From Kutzneria viridogrisea (GTDB lineage Bacteria > Actinomycetota > Actinomycetes > Mycobacteriales > Pseudonocardiaceae): a DNA stretch of 64,000 nt. The stretch spans positions 992,001-1,056,000 of the forward strand of contig JACJID010000003.1 in NCBI GenBank assembly GCA_014138725.1, in the 5' to 3' direction. Made by a program: the position numbers and the translations under genes. Of this stretch, positions 1 through 6,532 are shown in pieces. The number at the start of each line of letters is the position of its first letter. Within the stretch, counting starts at the first letter, position 1. Below the pieces are notes generated by a model. That model was not told where the DNA came from. It was given only the letters and a program-made list of their open reading frames with translations, and ran no database searches.

Positions 1-588
1 GTACTGGGCTTCCTGGCCGGTGTGCTGCTGGGTACCCCGCTGGGCCTGGTGGTGGCCAAGATCCGGTACGTGCGGGCGGCGATCGGCCCGCTGCTGTCGG
101 GCCTGCAGAGCCTGCCCTCGGTGGCCTGGGTGCCCGCGGCGGTGCTGTGGTTCGGGGTCACCCCGTCCACGATCTACTTCGTGGTGCTGATGGGCTCGGT
201 GCCCTCCATCGCCAACGGACTGGTGGCGGGCATCGACCAGATCCCGCCGATCCTGCCCAGGGTGGGCACCGTGCTCGGCGCGGGCAGGCTGGCCTCGGCG
301 CGGCACATCCTGCTGCCCGCGGCCCTGCCCGGTTACCTGGCCGGGCTCAAGCAGGGCTGGGCGTTCTCCTGGCGCTCGCTGATGGCCGCCGAGATCATCG
401 CGATCTCCCCGCAGCTGGGCAAGGGCCTCGGCGCCTTCCTGGAACAGGGCAGGGCCTTCGCGGACATGTCCACGGTGATCGCCGCGATCTTCCTGATCCT
501 GGTGGTGGGCGTGGGCATCGAACTGCTGGTGTTCCGCCCGCTGGAGCGCTCGGTGCTGCGGGCGCGCGGGCTGAACGGAGCGCTGTGA
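1..588 (+). CDS. ABC transporter permease (SsuC/NrtB-like), 3' part
   Basis: C-terminal part of an inner-membrane permease for an ABC importer of the nitrate/sulfonate/taurine type. The frame is open from base 1, so the true start lies outside the window. The visible ~195 residues carry hydrophobic segments and the family's permease loop around LPSVAWVPAAVLWFG and LPAALPGYLAGLKQGWAFSWR, where the ATPase docks. Its TGA overlaps the ATG of the next gene by one base, implying translational coupling with a CbiX-like chelatase. The downstream YeiH-type gene supports a sulfur-related substrate such as sulfate or sulfonate, but the substrate cannot be read directly. Confidence 0.85.
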   Translation, partial: VLGFLAGVLLGTPLGLVVAKIRYVRAAIGPLLSGLQSLPSVAWVPAAVLWFGVTPSTIYFVVLMGSVPSIANGLVAGIDQIPPILPRVGTVLGAGRLASARHILLPAALPGYLAGLKQGWAFSWRSLMAAEIIAISPQLGKGLGAFLEQGRAFADMSTVIAAIFLILVVGVGIELLVFRPLERSVLRARGLNGAL

Positions 589-1337
589 TGATCCCCCTGG
601 TGGCGGTCGGACACGGCAGCCGGGACCCGAGGTCGGCGGCCACGGTCTCCGAACTGCTCGGCGTGGTGCGGGCGCTGGACCCCGGACTGGACGTGCGGGC
701 GGCCTTCCTGGACCTGTCCGCCCCGCGCCTGGTGGACGTGCTGGGCGCGGTGTCCGGGGACGGCCACCGCGAGGCCGTGGTCGTGCCGCTGCTGCTGGGC
801 AGCGCCTTCCACGCCCGCGTGGACGTGCCCAACGCGATCAGCGAGGCGGTGTCGCGCTACCCGAGGCTCTCGGTGCGCATCGCCGAGGTGCTGGGCCCGG
901 ACCCGCGCCTGGAGTCGGCGGCCCTGCGCAGGCTGGCCGCCGCCGGGGTACGGCTGGACGACCCTTCGGTCGGTGTGGTGCTGGCCGGTGCGGGCTCCTC
1001 ACACGCCCCGGCCAACGCGCTGGTGTCGGCCGTGGCCCGGCGCTGGGCCGGTGGCGCGCGCTGGGCCGGTGCCGTGGAGGCCTTCGCCGCCGCGGCCAAC
1101 CCCACGGTGCCCGCGGCCATCAGCGCGCTGCGGGCCGCCGGGGCGCGGCGCATCGCGGTGGCCTCCTGGTTCCTCGCCCCCGGCCTGCTGCCCGACCGGG
1201 TCGCCGAGCAGGCCCGCGCCGCGGCGGGCGATGTTGTTGTGGCCCAGCCACTCGGCGCCGACATCGACGTGGCCGAGCTGGTCCTGCACCGCTACCAGGC
1301 GGCGCTGTCCTGTCGCGTGGCCGTCAGGTCCGCGTAG
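588..1337 (+). CDS. CbiX-like sirohydrochlorin chelatase family protein
   Basis: 249 aa. The N-terminus carries the family signature VAVGHGSRDPRS (metal-binding His and nearby residues), and a second similar half follows (VGVVLAGAGSSHAPAN), giving the two-domain CbiX/SirB layout. Members insert Fe or Co into sirohydrochlorin; with a sulfur-uptake permease directly upstream, siroheme for sulfite or nitrite reductase is the likeliest role. The ATG at 588 overlaps the upstream stop codon, which fixes the start. The second half lacks the clean GHG motif, so only the first half may bind metal. A strong hairpin with a T-tract follows 20 bp after the stop codon. Confidence 0.8.
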   Translation: MIPLVAVGHGSRDPRSAATVSELLGVVRALDPGLDVRAAFLDLSAPRLVDVLGAVSGDGHREAVVVPLLLGSAFHARVDVPNAISEAVSRYPRLSVRIAEVLGPDPRLESAALRRLAAAGVRLDDPSVGVVLAGAGSSHAPANALVSAVARRWAGGARWAGAVEAFAAAANPTVPAAISALRAAGARRIAVASWFLAPGLLPDRVAEQARAAAGDVVVAQPLGADIDVAELVLHRYQAALSCRVAVRSA

Positions 1338-1357
1338 CTGGGAAATCCCGTTCCCCC

Positions 1358-1392
1358 AGCGGTGTGGCCACCCACGGCCACACCGCTTTTTT
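1358..1392 (+). terminator. Intrinsic terminator or attenuator hairpin
   Basis: A perfect 12-bp stem (AGCGGTGTGGCC with its complement), a 6-nt loop and a run of six T. It lies after the chelatase stop codon but only 25 bp before the ATG of the next small ORF, leaving no room for a complete promoter in between. It therefore acts either as a partial intra-operon terminator or as an attenuator. Confidence 0.8.
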
Positions 1393-1416
1393 GTGTCCCC
1401 TGCAGGAGGAATCGGC

Positions 1417-1521
1417 ATGAGCAAGAAGTTCAGCCTGGGCGCCGACTGGGCGTCGGTCATCATCGCGGGGGTGGCCGTGCTGCTGGCCGCGACCCACCTG
1501 CTGCCGACGATCGGCTGGTGA
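1417..1521 (+). CDS. 34-aa single-span membrane peptide upstream of YeiH-type transporter
   Basis: A short ORF with a strong ribosome binding site (GGAGGA, 6 bp upstream). It begins [11 protein letters not shown] and continues as one hydrophobic helix (about residues 11-30) ending in PTIGW. The stop codon is only 7 bp before the YeiH-family ATG, so the two are almost certainly co-translated. I do not recognise a family; position and topology suggest an accessory subunit or leader for the exporter. The strong RBS and the tight fit between hairpin and transporter argue against chance. Confidence 0.7.
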   Translation: MSKKFSLGADWASVIIAGVAVLLAATHLLPTIGW

Positions 1522-1528
1522 GCAGGAC

Positions 1529-2608
1529 ATGACCACGACGAGCGCGAAGGCCGCACCCGGCGCCCTGCTGCGGTACGTGCCGGGCCTGCTGCTGCTGGCG
1601 GGCATCGGGCTGCTGGGCAAGTGGGCGCAACTGGAGTTGCAGGCCGTCGGTAAGGCCACGCACACCGCGCTGCCGGACATCGAGTACGTGCTGTGGGCGA
1701 TCGTGATCGGCGCGGTGATCAGCAACACCGTGGGGCTGCACCCGGTGTTCCGCGCGGGCGTGGGCACCTACGAGCTGTGGCTGAAGATCGGCATCGTGCT
1801 GCTCGGCGCCCGCTACGTGTTGGGCGACCTGGCCAAGCTGGGCGGGGTGAGCATCGTGCTGGTGTTCATCGACGTGGCCGTTGCCACCGGCATCGTGCTG
1901 CTGCTGGGCAGGGTGTTCAAGCTGGGCGCCAAGTTGAGCTCACTGCTGGCGATCGGCACCGCGATCTGCGGGGTGTCGGCGATCATCGCGGGCAAGGGGG
2001 CCATCGAGGCCGAGGAGGAGGACTCGGGTTACGCCATCGCGGCGATCCTGGCGCTGGGCGCGGTGGCGCTGTTCAGCTTCCCGCTGATCGGGCACGCGCT
2101 GAACCTGTCCGAGCAGGAGTTCGGCCTGTGGGCGGGTCTCGCGGTGGACAACACGGCGGAGACCACGGCCACCGGGGCCCTGTACTCCGCGCACGCCCAG
2201 GACGTGGCGGTGCTGGTGAAGAGCACCCGCAACGCGCTGATCGGCTTCGTGGTGCTGGCCTACGCCCTGTACTTCTCCGCGCGCGGGCAGGCGGCGAAGG
2301 TGGCCGCCGGCTTCCTGCCGAGGGCCGGGTTCGTGTGGCGGAAGTTCCCCAAGTTCGTACTGGGCTTCCTGGCCGTGTCCGCCCTGGCCACGGTCGGTGT
2401 GCTGGGCAAAGCGGAGGTGGCGAGCCTGGGCAACCTGTCGAAGTGGGCGTTCCTGCTGACCTTCGCCGGGGTGGGGCTGAACTTCAACCTGGCGCGGATG
2501 CGGCGCAGCGGCTGGCGGCCCTTCGTGGTGGGCGCGCTGGCCCTGCTGGTGGTCGCGGGCACGGCCCTGGTGGAGGTGCTGGTCGCTTCGCGGGTGGTTG
2601 GACTGTGA
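1529..2608 (+). CDS. YeiH/YadS-type putative sulfate exporter family protein (UPF0324)
   Basis: 359 aa, about ten hydrophobic helices, matching the usual length of the YeiH (UPF0324) family. Recognisable stretches are the gly-rich [19 protein letters not shown] and the [15 protein letters not shown] region that is conserved in the family. The family is annotated as a putative sulfate exporter, though direct biochemical proof is thin. Neighbouring sulfonate-type permease and sirohydrochlorin chelatase genes support a role in sulfur handling. The 34-aa membrane peptide sits 7 bp upstream. The next gene (hsp20) has its own promoter, so this is the last gene of the unit. Confidence 0.85.
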   Translation: MTTTSAKAAPGALLRYVPGLLLLAGIGLLGKWAQLELQAVGKATHTALPDIEYVLWAIVIGAVISNTVGLHPVFRAGVGTYELWLKIGIVLLGARYVLGDLAKLGGVSIVLVFIDVAVATGIVLLLGRVFKLGAKLSSLLAIGTAICGVSAIIAGKGAIEAEEEDSGYAIAAILALGAVALFSFPLIGHALNLSEQEFGLWAGLAVDNTAETTATGALYSAHAQDVAVLVKSTRNALIGFVVLAYALYFSARGQAAKVAAGFLPRAGFVWRKFPKFVLGFLAVSALATVGVLGKAEVASLGNLSKWAFLLTFAGVGLNFNLARMRRSGWRPFVVGALALLVVAGTALVEVLVASRVVGL

Positions 2609-2629
2609 CGCACGCTTCATGCCAGGTTC

Positions 2630-2656
2630 GGGAACAGCAAAGTTGAGTCGTGCGTT
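2630..2656 (+). promoter_or_regulatory. SigH/SigR-type stress promoter of hsp20
   Basis: GGGAACA at 2630-2636, a 16-bp spacer and CGTT at 2653-2656 match the actinobacterial SigH/SigR promoter form (GGGAAYA, 16-17 bp, CGTT). The predicted start lies about 30 bp upstream of the Hsp20 ATG. A weak HspR/HAIR-like half site (GTTGAGT, 2642-2648) overlaps the spacer. Confidence 0.65.
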
Positions 2657-2692
2657 GTAAGGTTTGACTGACCCACCCCGAGGAGGTTCCCG

Positions 2693-3118
2693 ATGTTGCT
2701 GCGCACCGACCCGTTCCGCGAACTCGACCGGCTGACCCAGCAGGTGTTCGGGGTCAACGGCACCCCGAGCCGCCCGGCCACCGCGCCGATCGACGCGTAC
2801 CGGCAGGGCGAGGAGTTCGTGGTGGAGTTGGACCTGCCCGGCGTGGCCCCCGAGTCGATCGACCTGGACGTGGAGCGCAACGTGCTCACCGTGCGCGCCG
2901 AGCGCAAGGCGACCGAGGGCGTCCAGTTGCAGATCGCCGAGCGGCCGCGCGGGGTGTTCTCCCGCCAGCTGTTCCTCGGCGAGGCCCTGGACACCAGCCG
3001 GATCTCCGCCGAGTACGACGCGGGCGTGCTGACCATCCGCGTGCCGGTGGCCGAGCGGGCCAAGCCCCGCAAGATCACCGTCTCCACCCAGGGCGACCGC
3101 CAGGCCATCAACGCCTGA
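2693..3118 (+). CDS. Hsp20/alpha-crystallin family small heat-shock protein
   Basis: 141 aa, typical for actinobacterial Hsp20. The N-terminus [14 protein letters not shown] is characteristic; the alpha-crystallin domain spans about residues 35-130 with the [14 protein letters not shown] strand region and the C-terminal [13 protein letters not shown] motif (A-x-x-x-x-G-V-L). It is an ATP-independent holdase that binds unfolding proteins in the cytoplasm. A GAGGAGG ribosome binding site precedes the ATG. The SigH-like promoter upstream points to induction by heat or thiol-oxidative stress, and a strong hairpin follows, so the gene is a monocistronic stress unit. Confidence 0.95.
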   Translation: MLLRTDPFRELDRLTQQVFGVNGTPSRPATAPIDAYRQGEEFVVELDLPGVAPESIDLDVERNVLTVRAERKATEGVQLQIAERPRGVFSRQLFLGEALDTSRISAEYDAGVLTIRVPVAERAKPRKITVSTQGDRQAINA

Positions 3119-3130
3119 GCAGCGCGAACC

Positions 3131-3170
3131 GAAGGGGCCGGCCGGGTGCCATCACCCGACCGGCCCCTTC
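3131..3170 (+). terminator. Hairpin terminator after hsp20
   Basis: Long GC-rich stem (GAAGGGGCCGG with its complement CCGGCCCCTTC, extended by CGGGTG/CACCCG) around a CCAT loop, 12 bp after the hsp20 stop codon. There is no clear T-run, as is common in high-GC actinobacteria. Confidence 0.7.
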
Positions 3171-3201
3171 GCGCGCGAAGTGAACTGTTAATCCTTGTCG
3201 G

Positions 3202-3223
3202 AGGGTTACCACACGGTAACCCT
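3202..3223. promoter_or_regulatory. Palindromic operator-like site AGGGTTACC-ACAC-GGTAACCCT
   Basis: Perfect 9-bp arms around a 4-bp spacer, 63 bp upstream of the secreted-protein ATG at 3287. The symmetry and the position in the promoter region suggest binding by a dimeric regulator; I cannot name it. Confidence 0.5.
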
Positions 3224-3286
3224 GTGATCGTGAGCACGTTTCACGTTCACGGTTAGCTCTCCCCTGCGACCACAGCGAGGTGGCCC

Positions 3287-3916
3287 ATGAGCAACCCGAC
3301 CTCCCGACTGCTGACCGGCGCGGCACTGGCACTGGTGCCCCTGATCGGGCTCGCCGTCCCCGCCGCCGCGGCGACCCAACCGGTCAACTACGCCTGCCAG
3401 GGCAAGGCAGCCGGGCAGACCGCGAACCTGACCCTGACCCAGAACGTGGACTCCGCCGCGCCCGCGACGGTGGCCGCGGGCGGTGCGCTGACCATCGAGT
3501 TGGCCCCCACCACCAACACCGTGCCGGGCTCGGCGGGCGGGTACACCGTCAACTCGGTGAAGAACCTGTCCCTCATCGTGCCGATCCCGGCCAACTCCAC
3601 GTACGTCTCGGCCAGCCTGTCCGGCGGCTCCGGGCTGGGCAGCACGCCGCCCACGGTCAGCGTGGTGGGCAAGAACGTGGTCGCCTCCGTGCCCGGCCCG
3701 ATCAAGGGCGGGGCCAGCTTCCAGCTGCCCAAGCTGACCCTGAACCTGACCGCGGGCTCCACCGGCACCATCGACAGCACCCTGGCCGGTACCAGCTACA
3801 CCGATCCCGGCCTGACCTTCACCGCGACCATCTCGGTGATCGGCTTCCCGGTGGACGCCCCGACCACCTGCTACCCCAGCCCCTCGCCCAAGCTGACCAG
3901 CACCACGATCGGCTAG
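3287..3916 (+). CDS. Secreted beta-rich protein of unknown function
   Basis: 209 aa with a clear Sec signal peptide (SRLLTGAALALVPLIGLAVPAAAA, cleavage near residue 29). The mature part is rich in Thr, Ser, Gly and Val with alternating hydrophobic strands, and has only two Cys (Y-A-C-Q near the mature N-terminus and T-T-C-Y-P near the C-terminus) that could form one disulfide. It resembles abundant actinomycete exported proteins lacking catalytic motifs; I do not assign a function. A 22-bp palindrome upstream suggests dedicated regulation. Gene prediction is secure from signal peptide and codon use. Confidence 0.8.
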   Translation: MSNPTSRLLTGAALALVPLIGLAVPAAAATQPVNYACQGKAAGQTANLTLTQNVDSAAPATVAAGGALTIELAPTTNTVPGSAGGYTVNSVKNLSLIVPIPANSTYVSASLSGGSGLGSTPPTVSVVGKNVVASVPGPIKGGASFQLPKLTLNLTAGSTGTIDSTLAGTSYTDPGLTFTATISVIGFPVDAPTTCYPSPSPKLTSTTIG

Positions 3917-3972
3917 TGGCGCGTCGCGCGTCGTTGACCTGGTATCCGGTCCGGGCCGAGGCCGCGGTGTCG

Positions 3973-4017
3973 TGAAAGTGCCGTTCAAGACATCCAGTGT
4001 CCTGAACGGCACTTTCA
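3973..4017. repeat. GAAAGTGCCGTTC hairpin repeat, copy A
   Basis: Inverted repeat with 20-bp arms (TGAAAGTGCCGTTC plus AAGACA against TGTCCTGAACGGCACTTTCA, one mismatch) and a 5-nt loop. It shares its arms with copy B at 21439-21489, and its architecture with copies at 31390-31443 and 49533-49576. It is intergenic, 57 bp after the secreted-protein gene. Confidence 0.85.
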
Positions 4018-4115
4018 TGGCACGGCCCGCGTCGGCGGGCGCGGCTGGGTGGTCGCCGGCGAGCCACGGTCAAGGTTGCGAGCGAGCCACTAGCTCGCCG
4101 CGGTGGTGGGCCCGC

Positions 4116-4457
4116 TCAGCGCTGGTCGGCGGGCGGGTCCACCACCCTGGGCAGCCGCCGGGTCGGCACCTCGTCGGTCTCCGCGTGGCGCACCGGCCAG
4201 CTGACCCGCACCGGCCGTCCGCCCCGGGCCAGCAACTCGGCCACCGGCACGGCATCGGCCACCTCAGGACGGTGCTTGCCCTCCTCGGGGTCAGCCGCGG
4301 GCTCTGGATCGGTACCGGCGAGGTGATCCGGCTCACCGGCCACGGCGGCCTGTCGCGCGGCCCGTGCCTCGCGCTGGTAGCTCATCAGCAGCCAGGTCAC
4401 CGCACCCGCCAGCCCCGCACCCAGCGGTAGGAACCCAAGCAGCGTCAGTAAGTCCAT
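4116..4457 (-). CDS. Small single-pass membrane protein, unknown function
   Basis: 113 aa from the ATG at 4457 (an upstream ATG at 4490 would add 11 Gly-rich residues and is less likely). One N-terminal transmembrane helix (about residues 2-24, DLLTLLGFLPLGAGLAGAVTWLLM) is followed by a charged cytoplasmic tail rich in Ala, Glu, Pro and Arg. No family recognised. Codon 3 is TTA (4449-4451), a rare leucine codon in this G+C range. It stands alone between a hairpin repeat and the divergent enoyl-CoA hydratase gene. Confidence 0.6.
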   Translation of the reverse strand: MDLLTLLGFLPLGAGLAGAVTWLLMSYQREARAARQAAVAGEPDHLAGTDPEPAADPEEGKHRPEVADAVPVAELLARGGRPVRVSWPVRHAETDEVPTRRLPRVVDPPADQR

Positions 4458-4539
4458 CACCCCGCCGTCCCCGCCCCTGCCCTCGATCATGCCTCGCGCG
4501 GTCGCGGCGGGGTAACCGCCAACCGGCTACCGTGCAGCC

Positions 4540-5313
4540 ATGGTCGACGAACTGGTCCACTACGAGGTGCAGCGCGGCATCGCGACGATCACCCTCGACT
4601 CCCCGCACAACCGCAACGCCCTGTCCGCCCAGTTGCGCCGCGAACTGCGCGACCACCTGGGCAGCGCGCTCGCCGAGGAGGCGGTCCGCGTGGTCGTGCT
4701 CAGCCACACCGGTCCGGTGTTCTGCGCGGGCATGGACCTCAAGGAGGCCGGGGGCGCCAGCGCCGACCAGCAGGGGGTCAACGAGTTCCCGGCCATCCTG
4801 GAACAGCTGTGGACCAGCCCCAAGCCGGTGGTCGCCCGGCTGGCGGGTCCGGCGCGGGCGGGCGGGGTCGGCATCGTGGCCGCCTGCGACATCGCCATCG
4901 CCGTGCGGGAGGCCAGCTTCGCGTTCAGCGAGGTGCGCATCGGGGTCGTGCCCGCGGTGATCTCGGTGACCGTGCTGCCCCGCCTGCTGCCGAGGGCCGC
5001 GCACGAGCTGTTCCTGACCGGGGAGACCTTCGACGCCGAGCGCGCCGTGCGCATCGGGCTGCTCAACTCCGCCGTGGCCGCCGAGGACCTGGACGCGGAG
5101 GTCGCGCGCTACGCCGGCATGCTCGCGCTGGGCGCACCGAACGCCTTGGCGGCGACCAAGTCCATGCTGCGCGAGCCGCGCACCGGGGACATGGGCCAGG
5201 ACTTCGCCGACATGCTGGAGCTGTCCGCGCGCCACTTCGGCGGCGAGGAGGGCCAGGAGGGCATCGCGGCGTTCGTGCAGAAGCGCAAGCCCAACTGGGT
5301 CCCCACCGACTGA
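4540..5313 (+). CDS. Enoyl-CoA hydratase/isomerase family protein
   Basis: 257 aa, the usual crotonase length. It contains IATITLDSPHNRNALS at the N-terminus, an oxyanion-hole region VFCAGMDLKEAG, and a second segment (RAGGVGIVAACDIAIA) corresponding to the second oxyanion glycine. The catalytic Glu pair of true hydratases is not obvious: the position normally occupied by the first Glu lies in EVRIGVVPAVIS, so substrate and reaction are uncertain. It probably acts on an acyl-CoA in fatty-acid or amino-acid catabolism. It stands alone, followed by a tandem repeat region. Confidence 0.85.
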   Translation: MVDELVHYEVQRGIATITLDSPHNRNALSAQLRRELRDHLGSALAEEAVRVVVLSHTGPVFCAGMDLKEAGGASADQQGVNEFPAILEQLWTSPKPVVARLAGPARAGGVGIVAACDIAIAVREASFAFSEVRIGVVPAVISVTVLPRLLPRAAHELFLTGETFDAERAVRIGLLNSAVAAEDLDAEVARYAGMLALGAPNALAATKSMLREPRTGDMGQDFADMLELSARHFGGEEGQEGIAAFVQKRKPNWVPTD

Positions 5314-5330
5314 CCCGGTCCCAACCCTCG

Positions 5331-5450
5331 CGTGTCGGCGCTTCCCGTGCGGTGTGTCGGCCCAACACGGCGTACGGGAAGCGCGAACACGGCGTACCGG
5401 AAACGCCGACACGCGGTACCGGGAGCGCCGACACGCGGGGTGTGGTCCGG
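5331..5450. repeat. 22-bp tandem repeat block with one inverted unit
   Basis: Direct units of exactly 22 bp start at 5365, 5387 and 5409, with a partial one at 5431 (consensus ACACGGCGTACSGGAARCGC, then SG or GA). An inverted unit lies at 5331-5360. The inverted and first direct units can pair into a long hairpin. There are no unique spacers, so it is not a CRISPR array. It lies between convergent genes (enoyl-CoA hydratase and barstar). Confidence 0.8.
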
Positions 5451-5467
5451 CCCGGTTGGGCGTGGGC

Positions 5468-5749
5468 TCAGCGCAGTTCGTAACCGAACCGGTCGCTGGC
5501 GGCCGCGGCCTCGGCCAGCACCGAGCGGATGCCCTGGTAGGCGCGGGGATCGTGCTCGCGCAGCGCCTCGGAGTCGGTCCACACCAGCACGTGCTCGCCC
5601 TCGGGCAGCCAGGACAGGTCGGTCAGGCAGTCGTGCAGCGCGTCCAGGTTGCGCCCGAAGTAGTCCGGGAACTCCAGTGCGGCGGCGATGGCGTCCAGCG
5701 CGGACAGCTTGTCCCGCAACTCCCCGCCGCGCAGCTCGTGCCGGGTCAT
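5468..5749 (-). CDS. Barstar family RNase inhibitor
   Basis: 93 aa, close to barstar (about 90 aa). The motif FPDYFGRNLDALHDCLTDL is the barstar core, with the acidic helix that plugs an RNase active site; a C-terminal WTDSEALREHDP segment follows. It acts in the cytoplasm to neutralise the extracellular guanyl RNase made by the producing cell. Its ATG overlaps the stop codon of the RNase gene by 4 nt (ATGA), so toxin and inhibitor are translationally coupled, with the RNase translated first. The partner identity is inferred from this overlap and from the known inhibition of RNase Sa-type enzymes by barstar. Confidence 0.9.
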   Translation of the reverse strand: MTRHELRGGELRDKLSALDAIAAALEFPDYFGRNLDALHDCLTDLSWLPEGEHVLVWTDSEALREHDPRAYQGIRSVLAEAAAASDRFGYELR

Positions 5750-6210
5750 TTCGCGGTGTCCACGACGACGAAGGACTCGTAGTGGTCCTCGGTGTAGAAC
5801 ACTTCCTGCTGGCTGCCGGTGACCAGCCGTCGGGTGGCGCGGTTCTTCGCACCCGGGGTCTCCACGGTGTACTCGTGGTAGTAGCCGACCTTGTTCTGCG
5901 GCAGGCGCTTCTCGTTGTTGCGGAACACCACGCCGTCGTTGTCCGGGTGCGGGAACGGCCCGCCCTTCTGGATCAGCTTCCAGGTGGCGCCCGCCTCGGC
6001 GGGCAGCGCGGACAGCGCCTTGACCGGCAGCCCGGAACTCGCGCCGGGCACCGAGCCGGAGCCCTGGTTGGAGGCGGCGGAACTGGTGCTGGTCGCGCTG
6101 GACGCGGGCTTGCCGCTCGGCGCGCTGGACAGGTCCTTGACCAGCCAGCCTGCCGCGACGAGCACGATCAGGCCGATCAGGGCGATGGTGATGCGTCGGC
6201 GCTGGGTCAC
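5746..6210 (-). CDS. Guanyl-specific ribonuclease (RNase Sa/T1 superfamily), exported
   Basis: 154 aa from a GTG start. An N-terminal basic stretch plus hydrophobic helix (RRRITIALIGLIVLVAAGWLV) acts as signal peptide or anchor, followed by a Ser/Ala-rich linker (about residues 28-62) and the RNase domain. The domain shows GGPFPHPDNDGVVF, a catalytic Glu in YYHEYTVETPG, Arg in RATRRLVTG and the catalytic His in YTEDHYESF, all as in RNase Sa. It cleaves RNA 3' of guanosine outside the cell. It is followed by an overlapping barstar gene and preceded 10 bp upstream by a small membrane protein gene. Confidence 0.92.
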   Translation of the reverse strand: MTQRRRITIALIGLIVLVAAGWLVKDLSSAPSGKPASSATSTSSAASNQGSGSVPGASSGLPVKALSALPAEAGATWKLIQKGGPFPHPDNDGVVFRNNEKRLPQNKVGYYHEYTVETPGAKNRATRRLVTGSQQEVFYTEDHYESFVVVDTAK

Positions 6211-6220
6211 GCCGTGCAGC

Positions 6221-6466
6221 CTACGAAGCGCTGTCCTGGTGCGCTTGCCCGGCCTCGTCGGCGTCGCGGCCCCACAGGGTGGGCTCGGCCCGGTAGCGCG
6301 GGGCCAGCAGCGCGGACAGCCGGTCAACCACCCGGTCGATGAGCCAGGCCACGCCCAGGCAGATCGGCAGCAGCACCAGCATGACCAGCGCGAACTGCAC
6401 GGGGAACCACAGCTGGGCAACCCACAGCTCGACCGCGTCCCAGGTGTCGGCGAGCCAGTCCAGCAT
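6221..6466 (-). CDS. Small membrane protein upstream of RNase/barstar pair
   Basis: 81 aa with one or two hydrophobic helices (about residues 20-46, FPVQFALVMLVLLPICLGVAWLI), a Trp-rich N-terminus and a charged C-terminal tail. No family recognised. It lies 10 bp upstream of the RNase start on the same strand, so the three genes probably form one operon. It may serve in RNase export or membrane presentation, but this is inferred only from position. Confidence 0.65.
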   Translation of the reverse strand: MLDWLADTWDAVELWVAQLWFPVQFALVMLVLLPICLGVAWLIDRVVDRLSALLAPRYRAEPTLWGRDADEAGQAHQDSAS

Positions 6467-6532
6467 CCCTTCACTGTACGTGAGTGACTCGCGTCACCGG
6501 CAGGATCGGCTCGGGATCGGTAGTTTCGGCCC

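Noticed and set aside
2642-2662. Full HspR (HAIR) operator
   Set aside because: Only the left half-site matches; the right half has 3 of 7 bases. Kept as a weak note rather than a feature.
3972-4430. Possible ORF beginning MKVPFKTSS inside hairpin repeat A
   Set aside because: The start codon is part of the repeat arm, the frame is opposite to a more credible membrane-protein gene and has no RBS.
5331-5450. CRISPR array
   Set aside because: Units are directly adjacent without unique spacers, only three or four copies exist, and no cas genes are present.
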